DNA of 64,000 bases. Origin: Rhizobium ecuadorense. GTDB lineage: Bacteria > Pseudomonadota > Alphaproteobacteria > Rhizobiales > Rhizobiaceae. Positions 1 through 8,555 of this stretch are shown here, in pieces. How positions within the stretch are numbered: the stretch's first letter is position 1; every line of letters begins with the position of its first letter. The stretch is from positions 186,001-250,000 of the forward strand of contig NZ_LFIO01001065.1 of NCBI RefSeq assembly GCF_001187535.1, read 5' to 3'. Made by a program: the position numbers and the translations under genes. The notes below the pieces were generated by a model that saw nothing but the letters and a program-made list of their open reading frames with translations, had not been told where the DNA came from and did no database searches.

Positions 1-2
1 TT

Positions 3-791
3 GTGATGCAGTGGCTTCTCCAGGAGTTCGAAGACACTCATAAGCTGGCTGAGGCGCTGGACCGGCTCGGCATTTCGTACACCTGGCACAAGGTCGTTCC
101 GTTCGTCGGCGAACTCATTCCCAAGCCGGTCGTCGCCGATCCAGGCTCGGTGGTCATGTTTGGCTCCTATTCGCTGTGGAGGAACGCCGAGGCGAACGGC
201 TACCGGCCGGGTGTGTTCAAGCTGCGCCCTTTCGTCCAGGAGCAGGCGTGGCATCCGTATCTTCTCAATGGAGCCGACGCGCTGTTCCTCGCTCTGCGAG
301 ATGTCCCTGCCCGTCTGGCCGACGATGGAAGGGAATGGTTCCTGCGTCCTGTTGACGACAGCAAGGAGGAGCCCGGCAATGTCAAATCGACGGATGAGAT
401 CATCCGCATGGCGGAGCGGGTCCTCGCGCTCGACGAAGATGAAATCCCGACAGGATCGCTTCGCCACGACACACTGCTGATGTTCACCAAGCCTGTCCGC
501 ATTCTGCGCGAATGGCGTCTCTGGGCTGTCAACGATCGTATCGTCACCTACTCGCTCTACAAAGATGGATCACGTGTCATTCATCGCCACGAGATCGATG
601 CAGATGTGCTGGAGTTCGGGCAGCGGATGGTGGACATCAATCCCGGCTACTCGCCGGCCTATGTCATCGATGTCTGTCGTACCGAAGAGGGATTGAAGCT
701 GCTTGAGACGAACTGCCTCAACGCCGCAGGATTCTACGCCGCAGACCTGGTCAAGCTTGCCGCAGCAATCGACAGCTTGGCGCACGGCTGA
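3..791 (+). CDS. ATP-grasp domain protein, R2K clade-like
   Basis: This is probably an ATP-dependent carboxylate-amine (peptide-like) ligase of the ATP-grasp fold; its substrate is unknown. The C-terminal half has the signature seen in the R2K/DUF4343 group: EWRLWAV at residues 170-176, a basic stretch after it, and a metal-binding end motif LETN..AAGFY at about 234-245. The N-terminal part (1-120) would be the pre-ATP-grasp region. The reading frame opens with GTG then ATG within the first eight bases, so the true start could lie just outside the window. No partner gene is visible downstream, where the next gene is convergent. The fold assignment is fairly secure; the subfamily is by motif memory only. 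Confidence 0.7.
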   Translation: MMQWLLQEFEDTHKLAEALDRLGISYTWHKVVPFVGELIPKPVVADPGSVVMFGSYSLWRNAEANGYRPGVFKLRPFVQEQAWHPYLLNGADALFLALRDVPARLADDGREWFLRPVDDSKEEPGNVKSTDEIIRMAERVLALDEDEIPTGSLRHDTLLMFTKPVRILREWRLWAVNDRIVTYSLYKDGSRVIHRHEIDADVLEFGQRMVDINPGYSPAYVIDVCRTEEGLKLLETNCLNAAGFYAADLVKLAAAIDSLAHG

Positions 792-823
792 CGATTTGGC
801 TGTATGGCTGCGGGCCACTGGGC

Positions 824-1279
824 TCAGCTGAAGCGATAGAACTGGCTTGCGGCCTTTGCCGCAAGTTCGGCGATATTGTCGCGGATACGGTTCTCGATCA
901 GCCGGGCTGCGTCCGGATATTCTTCGATCAGCCGATGGAAAAGGGCGCGGGTGATGCGGATGATGCTGGTGTCCTCGCGGGCGACCGCGGTGAATTTGCG
1001 CTCCACCAGCGTGACCAGCGCCAGCTCGGAGATCAGCGTTCCGGGACCGGCGACCCCTTCTGTCCTCTGAATGCCGTCGCCGCCTGTTGCGCTCAGCTCC
1101 AGGCTGCCGCTGAGGATGACATAGGCGCTCTCGGCGGGCGAACCCTGGCGAAACAGCATCTGGCCGGACGCGATCAGGCGCCGGTCGGCGCCGAAGGCGA
1201 TCAGGCGCAGCTGATCCTCGTTCATGTCCTTGAACAAGGGAAGCTGCGCGAGCATGCGGATGTCGTCAGTCAGCGCCAT
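824..1279 (-). CDS. Cyclic nucleotide-binding domain protein (Crp-like, no HTH)
   Basis: A 151-residue protein that is essentially one cNMP-binding beta-barrel: GQMLFRQGSPAE and the LSGSLEL stretch, then a GTLISELALV phosphate-binding-cassette-like segment and a closing helix. There is no DNA-binding domain, so it should act as a ligand-sensing or scaffold subunit, not a transcription factor. Earlier in-frame starts exist, but ATG 1279 gives the normal family N-terminus. It lies directly downstream of the OmpR-type regulator on the same strand. The same pairing is known in Brucella next to otpR, which suggests a shared signalling pathway. A rhizobial repeat separates the two genes. Confidence 0.8.
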   Translation of the reverse strand: MALTDDIRMLAQLPLFKDMNEDQLRLIAFGADRRLIASGQMLFRQGSPAESAYVILSGSLELSATGGDGIQRTEGVAGPGTLISELALVTLVERKFTAVAREDTSIIRITRALFHRLIEEYPDAARLIENRIRDNIAELAAKAASQFYRFS

Positions 1280-1293
1280 GCGGGCTTTTCGCC

Positions 1294-1396
1294 TTAGAGC
1301 AATTGCCAGGCAATGCGTGAAACGCTTTTGCCGGGAATTGCGTGAAAACAAAGAGATAGAGCATTTCCGTGATTCGGAGAAAATGGAAATGCTCTA
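1294..1396. repeat. Rhizobial intergenic repeat with terminal 12-bp inverted repeat
   Basis: An AT-richer segment of about 100 bp starting near TAGAGCAATT and ending in a hairpin: TAGAGCATTTCC at 1357-1368 pairs perfectly with GGAAATGCTCTA at 1385-1396. I recognise this wording as a dispersed element common in Rhizobium intergenic regions, but could not search for it. The distal arm contains the TAG stop of the response regulator (1394-1396), so the hairpin lies immediately at the end of that gene and may act as a terminator or mRNA stabiliser. Confidence 0.65.
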
Positions 1397-2077
1397 GGGA
1401 ATGATCTTGTAGCCACCGTTTTCCGTCACCAGGATTTCGGCATTGGAGGGATCGCGCTCGATCTTCTGGCGCAGACGGTAGACGTGAGTTTCCAGCGTAT
1501 GCGTCGTCACGCCCGAGTTATAGCCCCAGACCTCTTCGAGCAGCACGTCACGGGTGACCACTTTCTGTTCGGCACGGTAGAGATAGCGGATGATCGCCGC
1601 CTCCTTTTCCGTCAGCCGGATTTTCTGGCCGTTGTCTGTAGTCAGCAGCTTCTGGCTCGGCTTGAACAGGTAGGGGCCGACGGTAAAGGTCGCATCCTCG
1701 CTCTGTTCATGCTGGCGCAGCTGCACGCGAATGCGCGCGAGCAGCACGGCGAAGCGGAAAGGCTTGGTGACATAGTCGTTGGCGCCGGCTTCGAGGCCGA
1801 GGATCGTATCCGAATCGGTATCGTGGCCGGTCAGCATGATGATCGGCGCCTTGAAGCCGCCCTTGCGCAGCAGCTTCACCGCCTCGCGGCCGTCCATATC
1901 AGGCAGGCCGACATCCATGATCAGCAGGTCGACCGGTGTCGAGCGGGCGGTCGCAACACCCTTGCCGGCGTTGGCTTCCTGCAGAACCGAAAATTCCTCA
2001 TACAGCGACAATTGCTCCGTCAGCGTCTGACGAAGGTCGTCGTCGTCATCCACCAGAAGAATGGTGCGTGCGGTCAT
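1394..2077 (-). CDS. cenR: OmpR-family response regulator, CenR/OtpR-like
   Basis: A two-component response regulator of 227 residues. The receiver domain (about 1-120) has the acidic DDDDD cluster at 10-14, phospho-acceptor D55 in LLIMDVGLPD, T83 and K105 (YVTKPF). The C-terminal winged helix (about 130-227) ends in the usual GGYKI. No histidine kinase is adjacent. The sequence and the neighbouring cNMP-binding gene match the alphaproteobacterial CenR/OtpR type, which controls cell-envelope integrity and morphology; this orthology is inferred from resemblance and context. ATG 2077 is the natural start. The stop codon is inside the 3' hairpin of the adjacent repeat. Confidence 0.82.
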   Translation of the reverse strand: MTARTILLVDDDDDLRQTLTEQLSLYEEFSVLQEANAGKGVATARSTPVDLLIMDVGLPDMDGREAVKLLRKGGFKAPIIMLTGHDTDSDTILGLEAGANDYVTKPFRFAVLLARIRVQLRQHEQSEDATFTVGPYLFKPSQKLLTTDNGQKIRLTEKEAAIIRYLYRAEQKVVTRDVLLEEVWGYNSGVTTHTLETHVYRLRQKIERDPSNAEILVTENGGYKIIP

Positions 2078-2243
2078 GCCGTTGCGTCCTCATGTTAAGT
2101 TCCCTAGTCCTACGCCAAATTCCTGGTTTGGCAAGGATCGGGCGGCGGACTGTTGCCGCGCAGGTTTTCATATGATTTCAATTGGAGTCCCAGACAATCC
2201 AAGACATGCGAGAAAAATGGAAAAAACAAGGCGGGGGCCGGGG

Positions 2244-2765
2244 ATGAAGCCGTCGACGATGGTGGTTCGGCCGGCGCCGGGGAAGAGCAGCCGGGCCATC
2301 GTCCGGCTCGGCGCGATCACCGTGCCCGCGGCGATCGGCCGGTCCGGCCGCACCGTGATCAAACGCGAGGGCGACGGCGCCACGCCGATCGCCTCGATGA
2401 GGCTGATATCCGGCTTCCGGCGTGGCGAGCGGAACGGCCGGCTCGTCACTCCGCTTGCGTTGCGCCGCATTCGCGCCGACATGCTCTGGTGCGATCAGCC
2501 GGACAATGCCAGCTATAACCGCCTCGTCAGGGCACCGTTCGGGGCAAGCCATGAGGAACTCCAGCGCGGCGACGGGCTCTACGATATCTGCCTGGTGATG
2601 GACTGGAATATTTCCTCGCGGGCGCGTTATCGCGGCTCGGCGATCTTTTTTCACCTGATCAGGCCGGGCTACGAGCCGACGGCCGGCTGCGTGGCGGTCA
2701 GCCTGCGCGACATGCGCCGGCTTCTGCCGCATCTTCGGAAGGGGACGATTGTCCGGGTCCTCTGA
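2244..2765 (+). CDS. L,D-transpeptidase (YkuD-like) family protein
   Basis: Likely a peptidoglycan-modifying L,D-transpeptidase. The catalytic signature is present in the C-terminal half: FHLIRPGY with His at about residue 137, followed by TAGCVAVS with the nucleophile Cys at about 149. It is about 173 residues long, which is short for the family, and no signal peptide or lipobox is evident. Export is therefore unexplained, or the start is wrong. In-frame alternatives are ATG at 2217 and 2172. The start at 2244 follows a G-rich stretch and is a choice, not a proof. It is divergent from the response regulator across about 170 bp. Confidence 0.75.
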   Translation: MKPSTMVVRPAPGKSSRAIVRLGAITVPAAIGRSGRTVIKREGDGATPIASMRLISGFRRGERNGRLVTPLALRRIRADMLWCDQPDNASYNRLVRAPFGASHEELQRGDGLYDICLVMDWNISSRARYRGSAIFFHLIRPGYEPTAGCVAVSLRDMRRLLPHLRKGTIVRVL

Positions 2766-2897
2766 TTGTCTTCCGGATCCGGCCGCCTATATGTTTCCGG
2801 TGACCGAGCGCTCAGGCTGAAATGTGCTCCGGGACGCTCGAAAAGTGCGGGCGCAATTCATGCCTCGTCCAATTCTTCAAACTCCCGGAGATATCGT

Positions 2898-3728
2898 GTG
2901 ACCGCTCAACCCATCATCACTTTCCATGACGGACATTCCATTCCCCAGGTCGGCCTCGGCGTCTGGCAGACGCCGCAGGAGATCGCCGCTCCGACGGTGC
3001 GCGCGGCGATCACGGCCGGCTATCGCCATATCGATACGGCGTCCGGCTATGACAACGAAGAGGGTGTCGGCGAAGGCATCCGTTCCTCCGGCCTCGACCG
3101 CAAGGAGATCTTCGTCACCACCAAGCTCAGAAACACCGACCAGGGCTACGACAATACGCTCAGCGCCTTCGACGGCAGCCTGAAGAAGCTTGGTTCCGAC
3201 TATGTCGACCTCTATCTCGTTCACTGGCCGTCGCCGCATCGCGGCCTCTACACCGAAACCTGGAAGGCCTTCGTGCGCATCCGTGAAGAGGGCCGCGCCC
3301 GCTCGATCGGCGTGTCGAATTTCTGTCCCGAACATCTGGAGCGCATCATCGGCGAAACCGGCGTCGTTCCCGTCATCAACCAGATCGAGCTGCATCCCGA
3401 CTTTCAGCAGAAGGCGGCGCAGGAGGCACACAAGAAACTTGGTATCGCCACCGAATCCTGGAGCCCGCTCGGCCAGGGCCGGTTCATCTCGAACCCTGTG
3501 ATCGGTGAGATCGCTGGGAGATATCGGAAGACGCCGGCCCAGGTCATCATCCGCTGGCACCTCGATACCGGCCTCGTCGTCATCCCGAAATCGGTGACGC
3601 CGTCGCGCATCGAGGAGAATTTCCAGGTGTTCGACTTCAAGCTCGATGCCGACGATATGGCGGCGATCGCCAGGCTCGACAGCGCCGGCGCCCGCATGGG
3701 ACCGGACCCGATGACGGCAACCTTCTGA
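2898..3728 (+). CDS. Aldo/keto reductase
   Basis: An NADPH-dependent carbonyl reductase of the 2,5-diketogluconate reductase type, 276 residues. The usual landmarks appear in order: GLGVWQTP near the N-terminus, DTASGYDNE (catalytic Asp and Tyr), TTKL (Lys), LVHWPSP (His), IGVSNF, INQIELHP, and the cofactor-binding IPKSVTPSRIEEN near the C-terminus. The start is the GTG at 2898, preceded by GGAG at a good distance. The frame is open further upstream, but that extension is not family-like. It follows the transpeptidase on the same strand. Substrate cannot be told from sequence. Confidence 0.9.
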   Translation: MTAQPIITFHDGHSIPQVGLGVWQTPQEIAAPTVRAAITAGYRHIDTASGYDNEEGVGEGIRSSGLDRKEIFVTTKLRNTDQGYDNTLSAFDGSLKKLGSDYVDLYLVHWPSPHRGLYTETWKAFVRIREEGRARSIGVSNFCPEHLERIIGETGVVPVINQIELHPDFQQKAAQEAHKKLGIATESWSPLGQGRFISNPVIGEIAGRYRKTPAQVIIRWHLDTGLVVIPKSVTPSRIEENFQVFDFKLDADDMAAIARLDSAGARMGPDPMTATF

Positions 3729-3742
3729 TCAGAGCAGAGATG

Positions 3743-3778
3743 ATGGCCGCCCCGGCGAAATCGCTTGCGGGCGGCCAT
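3743..3778 (+). terminator. Hairpin downstream of the aldo/keto reductase
   Basis: A perfect 10-bp stem, ATGGCCGCCC at 3743-3752 with GGGCGGCCAT at 3769-3778. No T-run follows, so it may be a Rho-dependent end or an mRNA-stabilising structure, not a classic terminator. Just after it a 14-bp unit (CATTGCATGCCGGA) is duplicated in tandem at 3776-3803. Confidence 0.4.
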
Positions 3779-3838
3779 TGCATGCCGGACATTGCATGCC
3801 GGAGAACATGGCGGCTCTTGTCCGGCGTAACGCCGCCG

Positions 3839-4195
3839 TCAATAATTACATCTCGAGGACCCATTGGTCGGCGTAAAGCCGTAATCGCAGGCATCGTTCA
3901 GGCGCTGCTGACGACCGATGGATCCGGTATAATCGCCCGGGTTGCTGAAGGCGCGCGCGGGATACCAGTAGCCGTTCGCACTCTTGATATAGCCGGGCCG
4001 GCGGTTTTCGTAGCCGCGATAGCCGTTGAGCGCCGGCACCTTGGCTTGCGCGACCTGCTGCGCCAGATCGGAAGCCGCTGCGATGGGCGGTGCCGTCGGA
4101 TGGAGCGGCGCGGCCGTGGCGACGTCGATGTTCGCCAGGAATGCAAATACGCCCAGGATCGTCAGTGGCAGACGTGCCGCCGTTTTCTGTCTCAT
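3839..4195 (-). CDS. BA14K family protein
   Basis: A small secreted protein of 118 residues. It starts with a clear signal peptide (RQKTAAR, a hydrophobic LTILGVFAFLANI core, then an ATA-AP cleavage region). The mature part has the aromatic/glycine-rich BA14K signature: GYRGYENRRPGY, then NGYWYPARAF and a C-terminal RCNY. The Brucella homologue is described as a lectin-like immunoreactive protein; the role in rhizobia is not known. The start ATG 4195 has a GGGAGAA ribosome-binding site. It is a single-gene unit on the minus strand, convergent with the aldo/keto reductase. Confidence 0.82.
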   Translation of the reverse strand: MRQKTAARLPLTILGVFAFLANIDVATAAPLHPTAPPIAAASDLAQQVAQAKVPALNGYRGYENRRPGYIKSANGYWYPARAFSNPGDYTGSIGRQQRLNDACDYGFTPTNGSSRCNY

Positions 4196-4451
4196 GACTA
4201 TTCTCCCAATCACAACGCGGCGCTTTGCTGGCGTAGCCAGGCCCGTTGCACCGAGATCGGAGCGAACGCCCGAAAACGTGCCTGTCGACGTCGCGCGAAA
4301 TGCGCCTGAAAGCGCCATCTCGATGAAGCCACAGGCATTTCCCGATGTCGATTGCTCGAACGGGTGAAATCGGGACATGCAGGCCATGCCCGGATGAGCC
4401 GATGGGATCATCGCCCATCGAGGTGTCGAAGACCTCAGTGGCATAAAATGC
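4196..4451. other. Gene-free stretch upstream of the BA14K gene
   Basis: About 250 bp between the BA14K start and the leuC terminator. It should hold the BA14K promoter. Open frames run through it on the minus strand, but they lack a plausible start or family resemblance. I see no further structure. Confidence 0.5.
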
Positions 4452-4490
4452 AAAGCCCACCGATGCGCTTGAGGCGCATCGGTGGGCTTT
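4452..4490 (-). terminator. Rho-independent terminator of leuC
   Basis: A perfect 17-bp stem (AAAGCCCACCGATGCGC at 4452-4468 against its complement at 4474-4490) with a 5-nt loop, lying 21 bp after the leuC stop. Read on the minus strand it is followed by a T-rich tail (CTTTGCATTTTA). Confidence 0.85.
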
Positions 4491-4511
4491 AGTTCTCACC
4501 CGTTTAGTGGA

Positions 4512-5921
4512 TCAGTTCCACTCGCGGATATCGACAAAGTGACCGGCGATCGCGGCGGCCGCCGCCATTGCCGGCGAGACGAGGTGCGTGCGGCCCTTGA
4601 AGCCCTGACGGCCTTCGAAGTTGCGGTTCGAGGTGGAGGCGCAACGCTCGCCCGGCTTCAGGCGGTCGTCGTTCATGGCAAGGCACATAGAGCAGCCCGG
4701 CTCGCGCCAGTCGAAACCGGCGGCCTTGAAGATCTTGTCGAGGCCTTCGGCTTCCGCCTGTTCCTTGACGAGGCCGGAGCCCGGAACAATCATCGCATCG
4801 ACGGTTGCGGCAACCGTCTTGCCCTCGACCACCTTGGCGACTTCGCGCAGATCCTCGATGCGGCCGTTCGTGCAGGAGCCGATGAAGACGCGGTCAAGCG
4901 TGATGTCGGTCATCTTGGTGCCGGGCTTCAGGCCCATATAGTCGAGCGCGCGCCATTTGGAGGTGCGCTTGGTCTCGTCCTGGATGTCGTCGGGGTTCGG
5001 GACGATTCCCTGAACGGAGATGACGTCCTCGGGCGAGGAGCCCCAGGAGACGATCGGCGGCAGGCTGGCGGCATCGAGCACGACGACGCGGTCGTAATGC
5101 GCGCCCTCGTCGGTCTGCAGCGTCTTCCAGTAGGCGATCGCCTGTTCCAGCGCCTCGCCCTTCGGCGCGCGCGGCTTGCCCTTGATGTATTCGAAGGTCT
5201 TTTCGTCAGGGGCGATCAGGCCGGCGCGGGCGCCGCCTTCGATCGTCATGTTGCAGATGGTCATACGGCCTTCCATCGACAGCGAGCGGATCGCTTCGCC
5301 GGCAAATTCGATGACGTGGCCGGTGCCGCCGGCAGTACCGATTTCGCCGATGATGGCGAGGATGATGTCCTTGGCGGTGACGTGCGGCGGCAGCAGGCCG
5401 TCGACCCGCACCAGCATGTTCTTGGCCTTCTTCTGGATCAGCGTCTGGGTCGCCAGCACATGCTCGACCTCGGAGGTGCCGATGCCGTGCGCCAGCGCGC
5501 CGAAGGCGCCGTGCGTCGAGGTGTGGCTGTCGCCGCAGACGATGGTCATGCCGGGCAGGGTGAAGCCCTGTTCCGGGCCGACGATGTGGACGATGCCCTG
5601 GCGCTTGTCGCTTGCCGAATAATATTCGACGCCGAATTCGGCGGCGTTGGTCGCCAGTGCTTCCACCTGGATGCGGCTTTCCTCGTTCTTGATGCCGAGA
5701 TGGCGGTCGGGCGAGGTCGGAACGTTATGGTCGACGACGGCGAGCGTCTTTTCCGGGGCGCGAACCTTGCGGCCGGTCATGCGCAGGCCTTCGAACGCCT
5801 GCGGCGAGGTGACTTCGTGGACCAGATGGCGGTCGATGTAGAGAAGACAGGTGCCGTCTTTCTGTTCGTCGACCAGATGATCGTCCCAGATCTTGTCGTA
5901 GAGGGTACGCGGTGCGCTCAT
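4512..5921 (-). CDS. leuC: 3-isopropylmalate dehydratase large subunit
   Basis: LeuC catalyses the isomerisation of 2- to 3-isopropylmalate in leucine synthesis, together with LeuD, which is not in this window. At 469 residues it has the usual length. Aconitase-family landmarks are present: [15 protein letters not shown], the Fe-S cysteine of FIGSCTNGR, and the paired cysteines of GCSMCLAMN near residue 405. ATG 5921 begins the canonical [15 protein letters not shown]. The longer frame upstream is not conserved in the family. It is transcribed alone and ends in a strong terminator. Confidence 0.97.
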   Translation of the reverse strand: MSAPRTLYDKIWDDHLVDEQKDGTCLLYIDRHLVHEVTSPQAFEGLRMTGRKVRAPEKTLAVVDHNVPTSPDRHLGIKNEESRIQVEALATNAAEFGVEYYSASDKRQGIVHIVGPEQGFTLPGMTIVCGDSHTSTHGAFGALAHGIGTSEVEHVLATQTLIQKKAKNMLVRVDGLLPPHVTAKDIILAIIGEIGTAGGTGHVIEFAGEAIRSLSMEGRMTICNMTIEGGARAGLIAPDEKTFEYIKGKPRAPKGEALEQAIAYWKTLQTDEGAHYDRVVVLDAASLPPIVSWGSSPEDVISVQGIVPNPDDIQDETKRTSKWRALDYMGLKPGTKMTDITLDRVFIGSCTNGRIEDLREVAKVVEGKTVAATVDAMIVPGSGLVKEQAEAEGLDKIFKAAGFDWREPGCSMCLAMNDDRLKPGERCASTSNRNFEGRQGFKGRTHLVSPAMAAAAAIAGHFVDIREWN

Positions 5922-6207
5922 GGCGTTAAGTCCGTTTTTTGGATGCTTTTGGGAAATCGAGAAAAAGCGGATCAAGCTCCGCCGGCCGTCATTCGATCAA
6001 CGAAGTCGGCTGTTGAGCGCACCGGATACGCATGCAAAGAACCGCGCCGGCAGGCGATAATGGTCCTGCAGCACGAAAATATGCGCGCCAGTGCATCTGA
6101 ACTTGGATTCCATCGCCTGCATATACCGATTTTTCGCGGCGGCTTCAATTTGAATCATCAAGACCGCGTTCGCAGACCCCCCGAGCCGTGTCACGGCTGT
6201 CGATCAT
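5922..6207. other. Gene-free stretch upstream of leuC
   Basis: About 286 bp between leuC and the ABC permease gene, expected to carry the leuC promoter. A 65-codon minus-strand frame (5997-6194) exists, but it resembles no family I know and has no convincing ribosome-binding site, so I do not call it. No leader peptide rich in leucine codons was seen. Confidence 0.5.
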
Positions 6208-7020
6208 TCACCGCGACTTCATCCATTTCTCCGTCCGCCGCAGCGCCAGCGACAGGCCGATCGTCAGGATCAGGTAGATATAGGTGACGATCGAATAGGT
6301 CTCGAAGAAGCGGAAGGAGCCGGCGGCATAGACCTTGCCCATCTGGGTGATGTCGGCGACGCCGAGTACGGAGACGAGCGATGAATCCTTCACCATCGAG
6401 ACGAAATCGTTGGACAGCGGCGGGAAGATCACCCGGATCGCCTGCGGGAAGACGACGGAGCGGAAGCGCCGGTAGCGGGAAAGGCCGAGCGCCTTGGCCG
6501 CCTCGATCTGGCCGAGATCGACCGATTGGAAGCCGGCTCGGAAGATTTCGGCAATGAAGGAGGAATAGCCGATCGTCAGCGCGATGATCGCCCGCCACAT
6601 CAGCGACAGATCGCGCACCAGAATGGGTTCGGCCATGCCTGAACTCACCAGCGGCGAAATCAGAAAATTATAGCCTGCGACCAGAGCCGGGGCGCCGACG
6701 AAGGCGACGTAGAACAGGAGCACGAGGATCGGGATGCCGCGGATGATCTCGATGTAGAAGCGCGCGATCTGGCGCAGCACCCGGCTGTCGGCCATGCCGA
6801 GCAGGCAGATGCCGAGGCCGAGCACGGTGGCAAGCACGAAGGCAACCAGCGTGACGAAGACGGTGATGCCGACACCGTTGACGACGGTGCGGAAAACCTG
6901 GGCGTAGATATCGTTGGTGACGATGACGACGGCAAGGACGACGCCGATCGCGACGAGCGCGACCAACCACCAGGGATAGTCGTCCTTGACGTGTCTGTCG
7001 GGAGATGGTCGCAAAGCCAT
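6208..7020 (-). CDS. Polar amino acid ABC transporter permease
   Basis: An inner-membrane permease of the HisM/GlnP class, 270 residues with about five or six hydrophobic segments. The N-terminal transmembrane helix is at about 18-40. The family signature is the EIFRAGFQSVDLGQIEAAKALGLS coupling loop (EAA motif), read as EIFRAG..QIEAAKALG, in the middle of the protein, followed by VVFPQAIRVIFPPLSNDF. ATG 7020 is preferred over the upstream TTG. It lies 16 bp downstream of the binding-protein gene and is co-transcribed with it. The ATPase subunit is not next to it in this window, so it must be supplied from elsewhere. Confidence 0.92.
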   Translation of the reverse strand: MALRPSPDRHVKDDYPWWLVALVAIGVVLAVVIVTNDIYAQVFRTVVNGVGITVFVTLVAFVLATVLGLGICLLGMADSRVLRQIARFYIEIIRGIPILVLLFYVAFVGAPALVAGYNFLISPLVSSGMAEPILVRDLSLMWRAIIALTIGYSSFIAEIFRAGFQSVDLGQIEAAKALGLSRYRRFRSVVFPQAIRVIFPPLSNDFVSMVKDSSLVSVLGVADITQMGKVYAAGSFRFFETYSIVTYIYLILTIGLSLALRRTEKWMKSR

Positions 7021-7036
7021 CAGCAATGGCTCGGCG

Positions 7037-7834
7037 TCATTCGCCCATCTTGTAGTCGAGGAACCACTTCTTGTTCAGCGCATCCAGCGTGCCGTCGGCC
7101 TTGAGGGCTGAAATGGCGGCGTTGACGGGAGCGACGAGATCGGAGCCCTTCGGGAAGATGAAGCCGAAATCCTCGGTGCCGAGCGGCTCGCCGATCAGCT
7201 TCAGGGCGCCGTTCGAGGCGTCGACATAACCCTTGCCGGCGGTGCCGTCGGTCAGCACCACATCGACGTCGCCGGCCTTCAGCGCCTGAACGGTGGCGCC
7301 GAAGGTTTCGAAGAGCTTGATGCGCGGGTTCTGCTCATTGCCGTCGAGCACCTCGTAGACGGCGGTGTAGAAGGGCGTGGTGCCGGGCTGGGCGCCGACC
7401 AGGCCATCCTTGAATTGCGCGAAGGACTTTCCATCGGTGAAACGTTTCTCGTCGCCGCGCACCAGCATGAACTGCTGCGAACGCATATAGGGATCGGAGA
7501 AATCCACCTTCTGCTTGCGATCGTCCTTGATGGTGATGCCGGTCATGCCGATGTTGTACTGGCCGTCGGACACCGCTTGGATCATCGCGTCCCAGCTGGT
7601 GTTCTGGTATTCGACCTTGAAATTCAGCCGCTTGGCGATCTCGTTCATCGCATCATATTCCCAGCCGATCGCCTTGCCGGATTTCGGATCGACGAACTGC
7701 AGCGGCGGATAGGCATTCTCGGTGACGACGACGACGCTCTTGCCGCCGAGATCGGGCAGCTCGGCTGCCGATGCGGCCAAGGGTGCGAGCGCAAGGGCAG
7801 CGAAGCTCGCAAGGACAGTACGACGAAACAGCAT
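7037..7834 (-). CDS. Amino acid ABC transporter substrate-binding protein
   Basis: A periplasmic solute-binding protein of 265 residues (SBP family 3). It starts with a signal peptide (MLFRRTVLASF..ALAPLAASAAE). Family features follow: TENAYPPLQF, GWEYDAMNEIAKRL, MIQAVSDGQYNIGMTGITI, the VDFSDPYM hinge region, and ALKAGDVDVVLTDGTAG. ATG 7834 has a GGAG at a suitable distance. The frame is open much further upstream, but that region overlaps the L19 gene. It is the first gene of a two-gene unit with the permease. The amino acid carried cannot be assigned from sequence. Confidence 0.93.
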   Translation of the reverse strand: MLFRRTVLASFAALALAPLAASAAELPDLGGKSVVVVTENAYPPLQFVDPKSGKAIGWEYDAMNEIAKRLNFKVEYQNTSWDAMIQAVSDGQYNIGMTGITIKDDRKQKVDFSDPYMRSQQFMLVRGDEKRFTDGKSFAQFKDGLVGAQPGTTPFYTAVYEVLDGNEQNPRIKLFETFGATVQALKAGDVDVVLTDGTAGKGYVDASNGALKLIGEPLGTEDFGFIFPKGSDLVAPVNAAISALKADGTLDALNKKWFLDYKMGE

Positions 7835-7909
7835 GGAACGGCTCTCCGGGATTGAACGGCGAAAATTGTCACGGAAAGCTTGCCGAAGGCAAGGCCGCCG
7901 GCTGCGTGC

Positions 7910-7949
7910 CCAAACAAAAAAGAGAAAAGGCGACCCGAAGGCCGCCTTT
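7910..7949 (-). terminator. Rho-independent terminator of the ffh-rplS operon
   Basis: The stem AAAGGCG at 7926-7932 pairs with CGCCTTT at 7943-7949, extended by two more pairs around a GAA loop. On the minus strand it is followed by a T-rich run (TTTTCTCTTTTTTG). Just upstream (7955-7988) are two near-identical CAAAAGA(A/G)TTTTG mini-hairpins. Confidence 0.75.
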
Positions 7950-8000
7950 CCAAGCAAAAGAATTTTGCTCCAAGCAAAAGAGTTTTGCGTGGCGCAGATC

Positions 8001-8555
8001 TTATTCTGCAGCCGGTTCCGCTGCTGCGGCTGCTGCTTCTGCGGCGGCCTTTTCAGCGGCTGCCTTGGCTTCCGCAGCTTCTGCTGCTGCCTTCTCAGCG
8101 GCGAGCGCCTGAGCGGCTGCAATCTTTTCAGCTTCGATGCGTGCCTTTTCCTCGGCAATGGCAGCGCGCTCGGCATCGTTGAGCTTGCGGGCGCGGACGC
8201 CGGTGTCTTCAACGATACGGGCAGACTTGCCGCGACGATCACGGAGGTAATAGAGCTTGGCGCGACGGACCTTACCGCGGCGAACGACGTCGACGCTTTC
8301 GATCATCGGCGAGTAGACCGGGAATACGCGCTCGACGCCTTCGCCGTAGGAGATCTTGCGGACCGTGAAGTTTTCCTGCAGGCCGCCGCCGGAGCGGGCG
8401 ATGCAGACGCCTTCATAGGCCTGAACGCGGGTACGGTTGCCTTCCGTGACCTTGACGTTGACGCGGACGGTGTCGCCCGGGGAAAATTCGGGAAGCGTAC
8501 GCTTGGCTTCGATCTTGGCGGCCTGTTCGGCCTCAAGCTGCTGAATGATGTTCAT
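8001..8555 (-). CDS. rplS: 50S ribosomal protein L19
   Basis: L19 lies at the 30S-50S interface. The conserved core (about residues 1-120) has [42 protein letters not shown] and [11 protein letters not shown]. After it comes a tail of about 55 residues almost entirely of Ala, Glu and Lys, predicted to be a long helix. The total of 184 residues compares with about 115-120 in E. coli. Such tails occur in rhizobial L19. ATG 8555 starts [11 protein letters not shown]. It is the last gene of the ffh operon, separated from trmD by 212 bp that may hold a separate promoter. Confidence 0.96.
   Translation of the reverse strand: MNIIQQLEAEQAAKIEAKRTLPEFSPGDTVRVNVKVTEGNRTRVQAYEGVCIARSGGGLQENFTVRKISYGEGVERVFPVYSPMIESVDVVRRGKVRRAKLYYLRDRRGKSARIVEDTGVRARKLNDAERAAIAEEKARIEAEKIAAAQALAAEKAAAEAAEAKAAAEKAAAEAAAAAAEPAAE

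Noticed and set aside
5997..6194. A 65-codon minus-strand frame upstream of leuC
   Set aside because: No ribosome-binding site and no recognisable sequence. Treated as noncoding.
4482..6287. A 601-codon plus-strand open frame opposite leuC
   Set aside because: It is the antisense of leuC, rich in Ala, Arg, Gly and Asp as expected for the shadow of a high-GC gene. LeuC is certain.
7955..7988. Repeated CAAAAG(A)...TTTTG units after rplS taken as a repeat array
   Set aside because: There are only two short copies, most simply part of the terminator region of the operon.
7835..8242. Long N-terminal extension of the amino acid-binding protein
   Set aside because: The extension reads the alanine-rich tail of rplS in another frame. 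The signal peptide starts at 7834.
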